Below the pieces are notes generated by a model, which was not told where the DNA came from, ran no database searches, and worked only from the letters and a program-made list of their open reading frames with translations. From assembly GCA_032027045.1 (NCBI GenBank), contig JAVSMU010000001.1, positions 216,122-280,121 of the forward strand: a DNA stretch of 64,000 nucleotides, in the 5' to 3' direction. Position 1 is the stretch's first letter. Every line of letters starts with the position of its first letter. The stretch comes from Truepera sp. (GTDB lineage Bacteria; Deinococcota; Deinococci; Deinococcales; Trueperaceae). Below, piece by piece: positions 35,880 to 44,267 of the stretch. Position numbers and translations under genes: made by a program.

Positions 35880-37835
35880 TCAGAGCCCGAGGCTCCAAGT
35901 GAGGGGCACGTCGGCGTCGGCAGCCGACACCCGGACGTAACCCTGCATCTCCTGGTGGAGGGCCGAGCAGAAGTCCGTGCAGTAGAAGGGGTAAACGCCG
36001 GGCTTCGTCGGCTTCCAGGTGATGGTCAGGGTCTGGCCAGGCTTGATGAGGATGTTGGCGTCCTGCATCCCCTGGACGGCGAAGCCGTGCGGAACGTCCC
36101 AGTCCTGCTCGAGGTTGGTGACGTGCCAGTAGACCGTGTCGCCTACGCGGATGCCCTCGATGTTGTCGGGCGCGAAGTGCGAGCGGATGGAGCTGATGTA
36201 CACGTGCACGTCGGTGCCGTCGCGCTCGACGCGGGTCTCGGCCTCGCTCTTGACGACGTAGGGGTGCTCGTTGGCGGCCAGTTCGTAGATCAGCTTGCTG
36301 TTGGGGGCAACCAGCCCGGCGGGGATCGCCTGGGCGTAGTGCGGCTCACCCAGGGTGGGGAAGTCCAGGAGCATCTGCATCTTGTCGCCGCTGATGTCGA
36401 TCAGCTGCGCGGACTGCGCGAGCTCGGGGCCCGTGGGGAGGAAGCGGTCCTTCGTGATCTTGTTGAGCGACACGAGGTACTTGTCCCAGGGCTTGGCGCT
36501 GTCGCCACCCGGGATCATCAGGTGACCGACGGAGTAGTAGACGGGCATCCGGTCGGTGACCTTGAAGTCCTTGAGGTTCCACTTGATGATCTCGGAAGTG
36601 ATGAAGCAGCTCGTGTAGACGTTGCCCTTGCTGTCGAACTCGTTATGTAGCGGACCGAGGCAGGCGCGCTCGACCTGGCCGGCGACGATAGCGTCGAAGT
36701 TGAGGATCGGGACGCCGTAGGAGTCGCCGTCGAAGTTCTTCTCCTCGATGGCCTTGAGCATCTTCTGGAAGCTATGTACCGCGATGGTGGCGGAGAGCTT
36801 GCCGCCCGGCACGATGAACTCGCCCGTGGGGTCTACGTCCACGCCGTGCGGCGACTTCGGGGTGGGGAGGAAGTAGACGAGGTCGCTACAGTCCTCGGGC
36901 TGCAAGACGGTGGCGCTGTCATGCCAGGTGGTCTCGGCGGTGTGAGTGGCTTCGTTCAGGAGGTTGTGTGCGTAGTACGAGGGCATCTCGCTCCCGAGAC
37001 CCTCGGCGACGCACTGCTCGGCACGGCGCCAGTTGACGGCGGTGACGAAGTCCTTGTCGTTCTGCGAGGCGTTGACCTCAAGCAGGGTGTGCGCCTCCTC
37101 GGTGTTGTAGGAGCTGAAGAAGCACCAGTCGGCCGAGGGGCCCTTGCCGCAGTGCGACAGGTCGTAGTCGAAGCCCGGCATCATGATCTGGAACGCCACG
37201 GCCATCTCGCCCGTTTGTGGTTCGACCGAGACGAACGTGAGCATGCCCTTGAAGTTGCCCTTGTACTCGGCGATGGGCATGTCGCGTTGCGGCACGGGCA
37301 CGCTGAAGCGCGTGCCGGCCACCACGTACTCGCTGTTCATGGTCGTGAACGGCGAGGGGTGGTTACCCGCGATGTTCGGGATCTCGATGATCTCGACGGT
37401 CTCGAACGTGGTGAGGTCGATGCGCGCGATCCTCGGCGTGTTGTTGCCGTTGATGAAGATCCAGCGGCCGTCGGGCACGCCGTTCGTCATGGAGAACTCG
37501 GGGTGGTGCGAGTCGTCCCAGTAGACGGGGCCGTGCGAGGTGTTGAAGAACGCCTTCGTCTCCTCGGAGTAGCCGTAGCCGTTCTCGCCGTACTGCGAGA
37601 ACACGGGGATGTTCTTGATGGTGCGACCCGACGGCAGGCCCACTACGCTGAGCTGGCCGTTGAAGCCCCCAGAGAAGAACCCGTAGAACTCGTCGTGTTC
37701 GCCTGGCGGCACGAACGTGCGGGTGGCGGCGTCGTTGGCCACGCGGGCCATGCTGCGCGCGCCCTGTGCTAGCACCAGCCCCGCGGCCAACACCGCGAAA
37801 CCGAGTAGCACGAGAATCAGTTGGCGTTTCTTCAT
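35880..37835 (-). CDS. nosZ: Nitrous oxide reductase, clade II (Sec-exported)
   Basis: NosZ reduces N2O to N2 in the periplasm. The 651-residue protein starts with a plain Sec signal (MKKRQLILVLLGFAVLAAG) and has no twin-arginine motif, which places it in the clade II type. CuZ histidine regions are visible (DDSHHPEFS, SPHGVDVDP, GPLHNEFD, GEPHYAQ). The C-terminal cupredoxin domain has the CuA site YPFYCTDFCSALHQEM with both cysteines, the histidine and methionine. The AAGGAG site lies about 12 bases before the ATG. It is second in the operon, after a c-type cytochrome. Confidence 0.93.
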   Translation of the reverse strand: MKKRQLILVLLGFAVLAAGLVLAQGARSMARVANDAATRTFVPPGEHDEFYGFFSGGFNGQLSVVGLPSGRTIKNIPVFSQYGENGYGYSEETKAFFNTSHGPVYWDDSHHPEFSMTNGVPDGRWIFINGNNTPRIARIDLTTFETVEIIEIPNIAGNHPSPFTTMNSEYVVAGTRFSVPVPQRDMPIAEYKGNFKGMLTFVSVEPQTGEMAVAFQIMMPGFDYDLSHCGKGPSADWCFFSSYNTEEAHTLLEVNASQNDKDFVTAVNWRRAEQCVAEGLGSEMPSYYAHNLLNEATHTAETTWHDSATVLQPEDCSDLVYFLPTPKSPHGVDVDPTGEFIVPGGKLSATIAVHSFQKMLKAIEEKNFDGDSYGVPILNFDAIVAGQVERACLGPLHNEFDSKGNVYTSCFITSEIIKWNLKDFKVTDRMPVYYSVGHLMIPGGDSAKPWDKYLVSLNKITKDRFLPTGPELAQSAQLIDISGDKMQMLLDFPTLGEPHYAQAIPAGLVAPNSKLIYELAANEHPYVVKSEAETRVERDGTDVHVYISSIRSHFAPDNIEGIRVGDTVYWHVTNLEQDWDVPHGFAVQGMQDANILIKPGQTLTITWKPTKPGVYPFYCTDFCSALHQEMQGYVRVSAADADVPLTWSLGL

Positions 37836-37895
37836 AGGATGAGTGACTCCTTCTTGATGCTGCTTGATGCTGCTTTTGAGCCGTGGTCCTGGAAG

Positions 37896-38351
37896 CTAGA
37901 GGCCCAGGTCGTGATCGGTCTGGCGGAAGTACTCGAGGACGGCGCGCACCTGCTCCTCGCTCAGCGGAAGCTCCGGCATGGGCGTCATGTACTCGGCAAG
38001 GAGGTCGTAGGCCGTGTCGTCGTTGAATAGCATCTCATTGGTGTTGAGGATCATGTTCATGATCCACTCGGGTGAGCGCCTGGTCGTGACGCCTGCGAGG
38101 GCGGGGCCCACGTAGCGCTCCTCGATCTTGTGACAGGCAGAGCAGTAGGTCGTGAAGGTGGCCTCTCCCTCGGCGACGAGGGTGGGGTCGATCTCGCCCG
38201 GCAACGTGAGTTCCTGGATCGGGCCGACGCCCTTGGGCAGTTCGCCGCCGGCTTCTTGGGCGAACGCCGCGGCTGCTAACAAGGTAAGCACCGCGACTAG
38301 CGCGAGGAGCGGCCACGATCCGCCGTGACCCGCTGGTGGTTTCATCTGCAT
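37896..38351 (-). CDS. Single-haem c-type cytochrome of the nos operon
   Basis: The ATG at 38351 follows GGAGGT (38358-38363) at good spacing. A Sec signal (SWPLLALVAVLTLLAAAAFAQ) precedes a cytochrome c domain with the haem-binding CSACH and a probable distal methionine in EYMTPMPELP. The protein has 151 residues. It is the first gene of the nos operon and most likely passes electrons to NosZ, as small cytochromes do in clade II clusters; nosR, napG and napH homologues are absent here. Confidence 0.82.
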   Translation of the reverse strand: MQMKPPAGHGGSWPLLALVAVLTLLAAAAFAQEAGGELPKGVGPIQELTLPGEIDPTLVAEGEATFTTYCSACHKIEERYVGPALAGVTTRRSPEWIMNMILNTNEMLFNDDTAYDLLAEYMTPMPELPLSEEQVRAVLEYFRQTDHDLGL

Positions 38352-38512
38352 CCGGACACCTCCATGAGAACAGTCCATCCTGGACATGCACATCCACATT
38401 AGTTAGACGACCAGCGAGGGGCTAGGGACGTTCTTCCCCCACGTTTCTCATGAATGGGGTTCGGACGAGGCGAGGAGCCTCACCGACGCGCGGCACGCCC
38501 GTGACCGTTCCG

Positions 38513-38576
38513 GACGTGGTCGTCGTCGGGAGTGGTCGTCGCCGGACGTGGTCCTCGCCGGGCGTGGTCGTCGCCG
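38513..38576 (+). repeat. 16-bp tandem repeat, four copies
   Basis: Four gapless 16-bp units (38513, 38529, 38545, 38561) share the core CGTGGTCGTCGCCG. The array lies in the gap between the divergent nos operon and the metalloprotease gene; the rest of 38400-38687 shows no gene, and the nos promoter must lie in it but I could not place it. Confidence 0.85.
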
Positions 38577-38687
38577 CACGGACGTAGTAGTCCGGGCTCA
38601 CTTGGCCAGGTTCCGTTACGGGTAATCTCAAGCTTCGAACCAAAGCGTGCCACCAAGGCACGTAGACGCTCGGAGGTTGACTCTAGC

Positions 38688-39353
38688 ATGTGGCTCATTT
38701 TCATAGCGACCTTGGCCGCCACCCTACTGGTGCAGTTGTACCTGCGGAACACCTACGCCAAGTGGCAGGCGCAACCGGCGGCCTCCGGCCTTACGGGGGC
38801 CCAGACCGCACGGACCATCCTAGATTCCAACGGCCTCCAAGCCGTGAGGGTCGAAGAGGTGCCCGGCCAACTCACCGACCATTACGACCCCACACAGCAG
38901 GTGCTGCGGCTGTCCGCACCCAACTACCGCGGTTCGAGCGTCGCGGCCAACGCCGTGGCGGCGCACGAGGTCGGCCACGCCATCCAGCACGCGAAGGCCT
39001 ATGCCCCGCTGCGGATACGCACGGTGCTGGTGCCGGCCGCGAACATCGGCGCCAGGTTCGCGCCCTGGATCATCATCCTCGGCGCCATGATCGGCTTCCT
39101 CGGGATGGTGCAGCTGGGTGTGGTCCTCTTCGGGCTCGCCGTGGCATTCCAGCTCGTCACGTTGCCCGTGGAGTACGACGCCAGCCGCCGTGCCGGCTTG
39201 GAACTCGCTCGCCTGGGCATCGCCACCACGGGCGAGGTCGCCGGCACCAAGCAGGTGCTGAACGCCGCGGCGCTGACCTACGTTGCGGCAGCCGCATCGT
39301 CGGCGCTGTTCCTGCTCTATTACGCGTCGATGTTCTTGGGCGGTCGCGACTAA
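38688..39353 (+). CDS. YugP-family membrane zinc metallopeptidase
   Basis: The ATG at 38688 has GGAGGT about ten bases upstream and gives a 221-residue protein with an N-terminal helix (WLIFIATLAATLLVQLYL). Features match the YugP group: NYRGSSVAANAVAAHEVGHAIQHA with the zinc motif HEVGH, a central helix pair (WIIILGAMIGFLGMVQLGVVLF), and PVEYDASRRAGLELARLG. Members are membrane-bound peptidases of unknown physiological substrate. The stop codon overlaps the first unit of another 16-bp repeat. Confidence 0.85.
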   Translation: MWLIFIATLAATLLVQLYLRNTYAKWQAQPAASGLTGAQTARTILDSNGLQAVRVEEVPGQLTDHYDPTQQVLRLSAPNYRGSSVAANAVAAHEVGHAIQHAKAYAPLRIRTVLVPAANIGARFAPWIIILGAMIGFLGMVQLGVVLFGLAVAFQLVTLPVEYDASRRAGLELARLGIATTGEVAGTKQVLNAAALTYVAAAASSALFLLYYASMFLGGRD

Positions 39354-39395
39354 GCCACCGTGCGACTAAGCTACCGTGCGCGACCAAGCCACAGT
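39346..39395 (+). repeat. 16-bp tandem repeat at the metallopeptidase stop codon
   Basis: Units at 39346-39361 and 39362-39377 differ at one base (GCGACTAAGCYACCGT); a third, 18-bp unit follows to 39395. The first contains the stop codon of the peptidase gene. Confidence 0.75.
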
Positions 39396-39418
39396 GGAGG
39401 CCGGGCCCACCTGGGTGC

Positions 39419-40192
39419 TCAGAGCCCCAGGTAAGCCCGGCGGATCATCGGATCGCCGCGCAACTGCTCGGAGCGGCCGTCCAGGACGAGGCGGCCATTC
39501 TCCAGCACGTATGCGCGGTCGCTGATCTTCAGGACCTGCGTCACGTTCTGCTCGACGAGCAGTATCGGCATGCCGGTATCCGAGACGCGCTTCACCACCT
39601 GCATGACCTCGCGCACGAGGAGCGGCGCCAGACCGAGGGACGGCTCGTCCATGATGAGGGCCTTGGGGTGGAGCATGAGGGCGCGGCCGATGGCCACCAT
39701 CTGCTGCTGGCCGCCCGAGAGCGCCCCAGCCTGGATCCGGCGCTTGTTCTCCAGGTCGGGGAAGAGCTGGTACACGCGTTCGAAGCCCTCGGCGCGGCGG
39801 GCGCGGGCCGGCGGCAGGTAGGCGCCGAGCGAGAGGTTCTCCTCGACCGTCATGTCGGGGAAGAGCTGGCGGCCCATCGGCACGTGGGCCAGGCCCCGCA
39901 GCGCCAGGGCGTGGGGCTTGAGGCCGGTTACGTCCTCGCCGTCGAGGATTATCTTGCCGCCGCGCGGCCTTATCATGCCCGAGACGGCGCGTAAGATGGT
40001 CGATTTGCCGCTGCCGTTTCCGCCCACCAGGCCGACGAGTTCTCCTAGGTTGACGTGCAAGGACACGCCGAACACGACCTGCAGCTCGCTATAGCCGAGG
40101 TTGGCGTCTATCACCTCGAGCATCCGTTTCGGCTCCGCGGGGGCCTCCGGGACGCCGACCGAGCTCATCAAGCCCTGTGGCCGGTCACTCAT
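39419..40192 (-). CDS. livF: Branched-chain amino-acid importer ATPase, LivF type
   Basis: The chosen start is the ATG overlapping the livG stop by eight bases; an earlier in-frame ATG would extend further into livG. The 257-residue protein has Walker A VGGNGSGKSTI, a Q-loop at VPMGRQLFPDMTVEENL, signature LSGGQQQMVAIGRAL and Walker B ALIMDEPSLGLAP. With LivG it powers uptake of branched-chain or related hydrophobic amino acids. It is the last gene of the livK-H-M-G-F operon on this strand. Confidence 0.87.
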   Translation of the reverse strand: MSDRPQGLMSSVGVPEAPAEPKRMLEVIDANLGYSELQVVFGVSLHVNLGELVGLVGGNGSGKSTILRAVSGMIRPRGGKIILDGEDVTGLKPHALALRGLAHVPMGRQLFPDMTVEENLSLGAYLPPARARRAEGFERVYQLFPDLENKRRIQAGALSGGQQQMVAIGRALMLHPKALIMDEPSLGLAPLLVREVMQVVKRVSDTGMPILLVEQNVTQVLKISDRAYVLENGRLVLDGRSEQLRGDPMIRRAYLGL

Positions 40193-40907
40193 CGGAGCCC
40201 CCGAGGTACGCCTCGATGACACGCTCGTCGTTCATCACTTGTTCCGGGACGCCGTGGGCGATCTTCTCACCGAACGCCAACACGATGACCTCCTCACACA
40301 GCTCCGTGACCGCCTGCATGATGTGTTCCACCATGACGATGGCCATCCCCGAGCGCGCCAGCGACCGCACGAAACCGATCATCTCCTTGAGGGCCGGCGG
40401 GTTGAGGCCGGCCATCAACTCGTCCAGGAACAGTACCCGGGGCTGGACGGCCAGCGCCTTGGCGAGCTCCAGTCGCCGGCGCCTGGCGAGATTGAGTTCG
40501 GACGACGACTGCAGGGCCCGGTCGGCCAGTCCGACCTGCTCGAGCGCATGCATGGCCGCACTGGTGGCGGCGGCGCGGCTGCTGGTTCTCAAGAAGGCGG
40601 GGATGAGGACGTTCTCGAGCACGGTCAGGCCCTCGAACGGGCGCTCGATCTGGAACGTGCGGCCCATCCCGAGGCGGGTTCGGGCGTACGGCTGCAGTCG
40701 GCTGACGTTGCGGCCCTCGAGCGTCACCTTGCCACGCTTGGTCTTCGCGTAACCGGTCAGGGCGTTGAACAGCGTGGACTTGCCTGCACCGTTGGGGCCG
40801 ATCAGGCCGACGATCTTGCCCGCGTCCAGGCTCAGCGACAGGTCGTTGACGGCGATGAGGCCGCCGAACTGCACGGTGATGTGCTCAGCCTCCAGCGCTC
40901 TCGACAT
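40185..40907 (-). CDS. livG: Branched-chain amino-acid importer ATPase, LivG type
   Basis: The 240-residue ATPase has Walker A GPNGAGKSTLFNALTG, the LivG-specific LGMGRTFQIERPFEGLTVLENVL, Walker B VLFLDELMAGLNP and the closing DERVIEAYLGG. The signature motif is degraded to NLARRRRLELAKAL, as is common in LivG proteins, so function is not in doubt. It starts within the end of livM (23-base overlap) behind AGGAGG. Confidence 0.87.
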   Translation of the reverse strand: MSRALEAEHITVQFGGLIAVNDLSLSLDAGKIVGLIGPNGAGKSTLFNALTGYAKTKRGKVTLEGRNVSRLQPYARTRLGMGRTFQIERPFEGLTVLENVLIPAFLRTSSRAAATSAAMHALEQVGLADRALQSSSELNLARRRRLELAKALAVQPRVLFLDELMAGLNPPALKEMIGFVRSLARSGMAIVMVEHIMQAVTELCEEVIVLAFGEKIAHGVPEQVMNDERVIEAYLGGSDE

Positions 40908-41850
40908 AACGCCTCCTGATCGCGCGCCTTTGCAGTTCGCCCATGAGGCCGCGCGGCACGAACAGCACGACGACGACGATGAGCAGGCCGTAGATGAGTA
41001 GGTTCGCCTGGGCGAAGGTGGTGCGGAAGAGCTCGCCCGCGAGGGTGAGGAGGGCGGCTCCGACGAGGGGGCCGAAGAGCGTGCCGCGTCCGCCGATGAT
41101 GGCCACGAGGGCGATGCGGACGCTCAGTTGTAGCTCGAACATGGGTTGTGGCTGCAGCGCGGAGAGGAAGATGCCGTAGATGCACCCGCCCAAAGCGGTC
41201 AGCGCCGCCGAGAGCATGAACGCCCAGGACTTGACCGCTACGGGGTTGATGCCCGCCGCCTGGGCGGAGGCCTCGTCCTCGCGTACCGCTCGCATCTGGT
41301 AACCGAGCTTGCCCTGAGTGACGAGCAGCACGACCACGAGTACGAGCACCAAGTAGCCGAGGGCGAGCCAGAACTCCGACTGGCGGCTGAAGAGGTCGAT
41401 GCCGAAGGGTTCCTTCAGGTCGAAGATGAACAGGCCGATGGCGCCGCCTGTCAGCTTGCGCTCGTTGATGGCCACCAGCCGCAAGATCTCGGCCACCGCG
41501 ATGCTCGAGAGGACGAAGTAGGAGCCCCTCAGCCCGAAAGTCAGCCGGCCCCAGAAGAACGCGAGTATCGCCGCGATGGCGCACGCCAGGAGGGCGCTCC
41601 ACCACGGGGCAAGGTCGAACTTGGCGGCCGTCACGCCGATCGTGTAGGCGCCGACGCCGACGAAGGCCGCATGCCCGAGGCTCGTCTGACCGGTCCAGCC
41701 GCCCAGGATGTCCCAGGCGCCGGCCCAGCCGGCCAGGAGCAGCAGCCCGATGCCGAGTGATAGCGAGCTGGGGAAGAGGAAATACCAGGAGGCGCCGAGC
41801 GCCGCGACGACGCCGATGCCCAACCAGCGCGCGGCTCCCGGGCTCCTCAT
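40885..41850 (-). CDS. livM: Branched-chain amino-acid importer permease, LivM type
   Basis: This 321-residue permease has eight or more hydrophobic helices with LivM motifs: GWTGQTSLGHAAFVGVGAYT near the start, a cytoplasmic RAVREDEASAQAAGINPVAVKSW and the conserved GRGTLFGPLVGAALL late in the protein. It partners LivH. Its ATG overlaps the livH stop as ATGA. Confidence 0.87.
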   Translation of the reverse strand: MRSPGAARWLGIGVVAALGASWYFLFPSSLSLGIGLLLLAGWAGAWDILGGWTGQTSLGHAAFVGVGAYTIGVTAAKFDLAPWWSALLACAIAAILAFFWGRLTFGLRGSYFVLSSIAVAEILRLVAINERKLTGGAIGLFIFDLKEPFGIDLFSRQSEFWLALGYLVLVLVVVLLVTQGKLGYQMRAVREDEASAQAAGINPVAVKSWAFMLSAALTALGGCIYGIFLSALQPQPMFELQLSVRIALVAIIGGRGTLFGPLVGAALLTLAGELFRTTFAQANLLIYGLLIVVVVLFVPRGLMGELQRRAIRRRYVESAGG

Positions 41851-42734
41851 ACGCGCTTCACCGTGCGTCCGAAGAGTCCCTCGGGGCGCAGCAAGAGGAC
41901 GATGAGAAAGACGAAGAGCCCGTAGGCGTCACGGTAGCCCGAGGACAGGTACGAGGCGCCCATGAACTCCACGACGCCCAAGAGCAGCCCACCGGCGATG
42001 GCGCCCGGCACGCTGCCCAGGCCGCCGAGGACCGTGACCACGAACGCCTTGAGGGTGTAGCTCGAGCCGACGGTGGGCACCGCGAAGAGCAGGGGGGCGA
42101 GTATGACGCCGGCGCACATGGCGAGGGCCATGCCCATGCCGAACACCAAGGAGTGGATCCCCGGCGTGTTGATCCCCACCAGCTCGGCGCCGAGGCGGTT
42201 CTGGGAGGTGGCGCGCACCGCCCGACCCACCTCGGTGCGCCGCAACATCAGCCACAGCGCCAGGATGATGACGAGCGTGATGGCGCCCGCTATCAGTTGC
42301 GCTACGGGCAGCCGCACGCCGGCAAGGGTGACTGTCGCGGTGGCATACGGCAGGTAGATGGACTTGGGTTCGGCCCCGAAGACGAGGAACAACACGTTCG
42401 CGATGACGAGCGCCAGGCCCAGCGTGACCAGCAGTGTGCTGTCGCCCGGGGCGTCTATCAGGCGCGAAAGGACCAGGCGCTGCAGGACCACGCCGACCAA
42501 GAACCCCAGCGGCGCGACGATGATGAGCGAGACGTACGGGTCGAAGCCGAGGTACTGGAACAACACGATTGCCGAGTACATCCCCAGCGCCACGAAGTCC
42601 CCGTGCGCGAAGTTGATGATGCGCATGACCCCGAAGATCAGCGACAGCCCCACGCCGATGAGGGCGTAGATGCCGCCGATCAGGAGGCCGCCGCTCAGGT
42701 TCTGGAGGAAAGGAGCCAGCCCCTCCAAGGTCAC
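41847..42734 (-). CDS. livH: Branched-chain amino-acid importer permease, LivH type
   Basis: The 295-residue permease begins at GTG and carries the LivH pattern GVGLSLIFGVMRIINFAHGDFVALGMY, the loop RAVRATSQNRLGAELVGINTPG, and VTVLGGLGSVPGAIAGGLLLG. It forms the membrane channel with LivM. A 38-base gap separates it from livK; there is no hairpin there, unlike in the second liv operon. Confidence 0.87.
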   Translation of the reverse strand: MTLEGLAPFLQNLSGGLLIGGIYALIGVGLSLIFGVMRIINFAHGDFVALGMYSAIVLFQYLGFDPYVSLIIVAPLGFLVGVVLQRLVLSRLIDAPGDSTLLVTLGLALVIANVLFLVFGAEPKSIYLPYATATVTLAGVRLPVAQLIAGAITLVIILALWLMLRRTEVGRAVRATSQNRLGAELVGINTPGIHSLVFGMGMALAMCAGVILAPLLFAVPTVGSSYTLKAFVVTVLGGLGSVPGAIAGGLLLGVVEFMGASYLSSGYRDAYGLFVFLIVLLLRPEGLFGRTVKRV

Positions 42735-42772
42735 TGGCTCCTCATGAATCGACTGCGCAAGTTAGTGGGCCG

Positions 42773-43972
42773 TCAGCGGGCGTTCCACGCGGGCGTTTCC
42801 AGCAGGTCGCCCACTACCTGGCCGTTGACGAACACGGTCACGAACTTGCCGTCTTGCACCTGTTCGGCAACGGCCGGCAGGGGGGCCTGGTTCTTGTAGC
42901 CCTGGTAGTCCTCGAACTTGATGGGGCCGTAGACCGTGTCGGGCATGTTCGTCGCCAGCAGGGCCTTGCGCACGTCGTCGGGGGCGAAGGAGGCGGCGCG
43001 CTTGAGCGCGTCGACGGCCGTGATGATTCCGGCGTACGCCTGGGCCGCGTGGTACGAGGGCGTGCGCCCGAGGATCTCGGTGAGGCGTGCATTGAGCTCG
43101 GCGGCGCCCGGGTAGGGCACGTCCTTGGTCCACATGGTGGCCGTGTAGACGTAGTTGGCGGCCGGACCGGAGCCCTCGATGAAGCCTGGCAGCGCGAAGC
43201 CGGCGGCTCCGCCGGCGAACACCTTGGCGTTCAGGCCGACCTCTTGCACCTGGCGCATGAGCGCCACGGAGTCGGCCGCGTACGACACCATGAAGAGCAC
43301 GTCGGGGTCGAGGGTCTTGAAGCGGTTGAGGATGGGGCGGAAGTCGGCACCGGCCTGGTCGTAGTCCTGGCGTTGCAGGACCGTGTAACCGCGGTCTTTC
43401 GAGATCTCGTCGACGGCGTCGGCCACCGCGCTCTCGAAGGCGCCGTTGCCGTGGATGGTGACGATGGTCTTCAGGGTTCCAGCGCCACGCTGTTCGTTGA
43501 TCGCGTCGAACACGTCGAACAGCACCTGTGCGTAGGCGTAGGAGGGTTGGTTGATGCGGAAGATCCAGTCGGAGCCCGGGCGCGTGATGGCGTCATCGGA
43601 CGAGGTGAACACGAGGAACGGGCGCTTCTGGCGCGTGAAGTACTGGGCGAGGGGGTTGGTGATCGAGGAGGAGTACGCGCCCATGACGAGGGGGAGGTCC
43701 TGGTTGACCAGCTTCTCGGCGGCGGTCAGGGCGGCGTTAACCTCGGAAGTGTCGTCCTCGAAGACCACCTCCACGTTGCGACCATCGATGCCGCCCGCGG
43801 CATTGACGTCCTCGAGGGCGGCCTTGATGCCCGCCTGGTGCTGCTCACCGAACTCCGCGAAGCGGCCGGTGATGCTGGTGATTACGCCGATCTTCACGGG
43901 GCCCTGGGCCCAGGTCAGGCCGGCCGTAACGGCCGCCAGAACGACCAACGAAGCGACTAAGACTCGTTTCAC
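42773..43972 (-). CDS. livK: Branched-chain amino-acid importer binding protein
   Basis: The GTG at 43972 follows GAGGAGGG and gives a Sec signal (RVLVASLVVLAAVTAGLTWAQ); the longer upstream frame is untranslated. The 399-residue periplasmic protein has the type I fold of LivK relatives (VKIGVITSITGRFAEFGEQHQAG, EKLVNQDLPLVMGAYSSS, DPDVLFMVSYAADSVALMRQ). The exact ligand cannot be read from sequence; branched-chain amino acids, amides and short aliphatic acids are all possible in this family. It is first in the liv operon. Confidence 0.87.
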   Translation of the reverse strand: MKRVLVASLVVLAAVTAGLTWAQGPVKIGVITSITGRFAEFGEQHQAGIKAALEDVNAAGGIDGRNVEVVFEDDTSEVNAALTAAEKLVNQDLPLVMGAYSSSITNPLAQYFTRQKRPFLVFTSSDDAITRPGSDWIFRINQPSYAYAQVLFDVFDAINEQRGAGTLKTIVTIHGNGAFESAVADAVDEISKDRGYTVLQRQDYDQAGADFRPILNRFKTLDPDVLFMVSYAADSVALMRQVQEVGLNAKVFAGGAAGFALPGFIEGSGPAANYVYTATMWTKDVPYPGAAELNARLTEILGRTPSYHAAQAYAGIITAVDALKRAASFAPDDVRKALLATNMPDTVYGPIKFEDYQGYKNQAPLPAVAEQVQDGKFVTVFVNGQVVGDLLETPAWNAR

Positions 43973-44050
43973 GTCAATCCCTCCTCGGGTGGAGTTGCAT
44001 CTTATAGACAGCAAGTTAGCAGCCCCGGCGTGCCGCGCGCACGGTGATGC

Positions 44051-44066
44051 GTACGCATGCGCGTAC
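44051..44066. promoter_or_regulatory. Inverted repeat upstream of livK
   Basis: GTACGC and GCGTAC flank ATGC about 79 bases upstream of livK. It loosely resembles the palindrome next to the GntR gene at 50689 but is not identical. The 44091-44267 remainder of the gap to the phosphate transporter shows no clear gene. Confidence 0.3.
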
Positions 44067-44267
44067 ACATCGGGATGGCGCTGCAAGTAACCAGGGACGG
44101 CCGTTGCCGGGCCCGAAGGCGTCCTCGTTGCGGCCGGCTGCGGATTATTCGTCGGCGGCGCCTTGGCTGTGGGAGTACACTGCCTATTCATCTAGGACGG
44201 GACCAAGCCTCTTGACGCCCTCATTCGAGCAGTACAGCCTGTTACGCGTAAGACGGAGCGCCGGCCC

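Noticed and set aside
38352..38450. NO- or oxygen-responsive operator before the nos operon
   Set aside because: A short GTCCA/TGGAC repeat is present at 38373-38385, but no recognisable FNR, DNR or NsrR motif could be placed.
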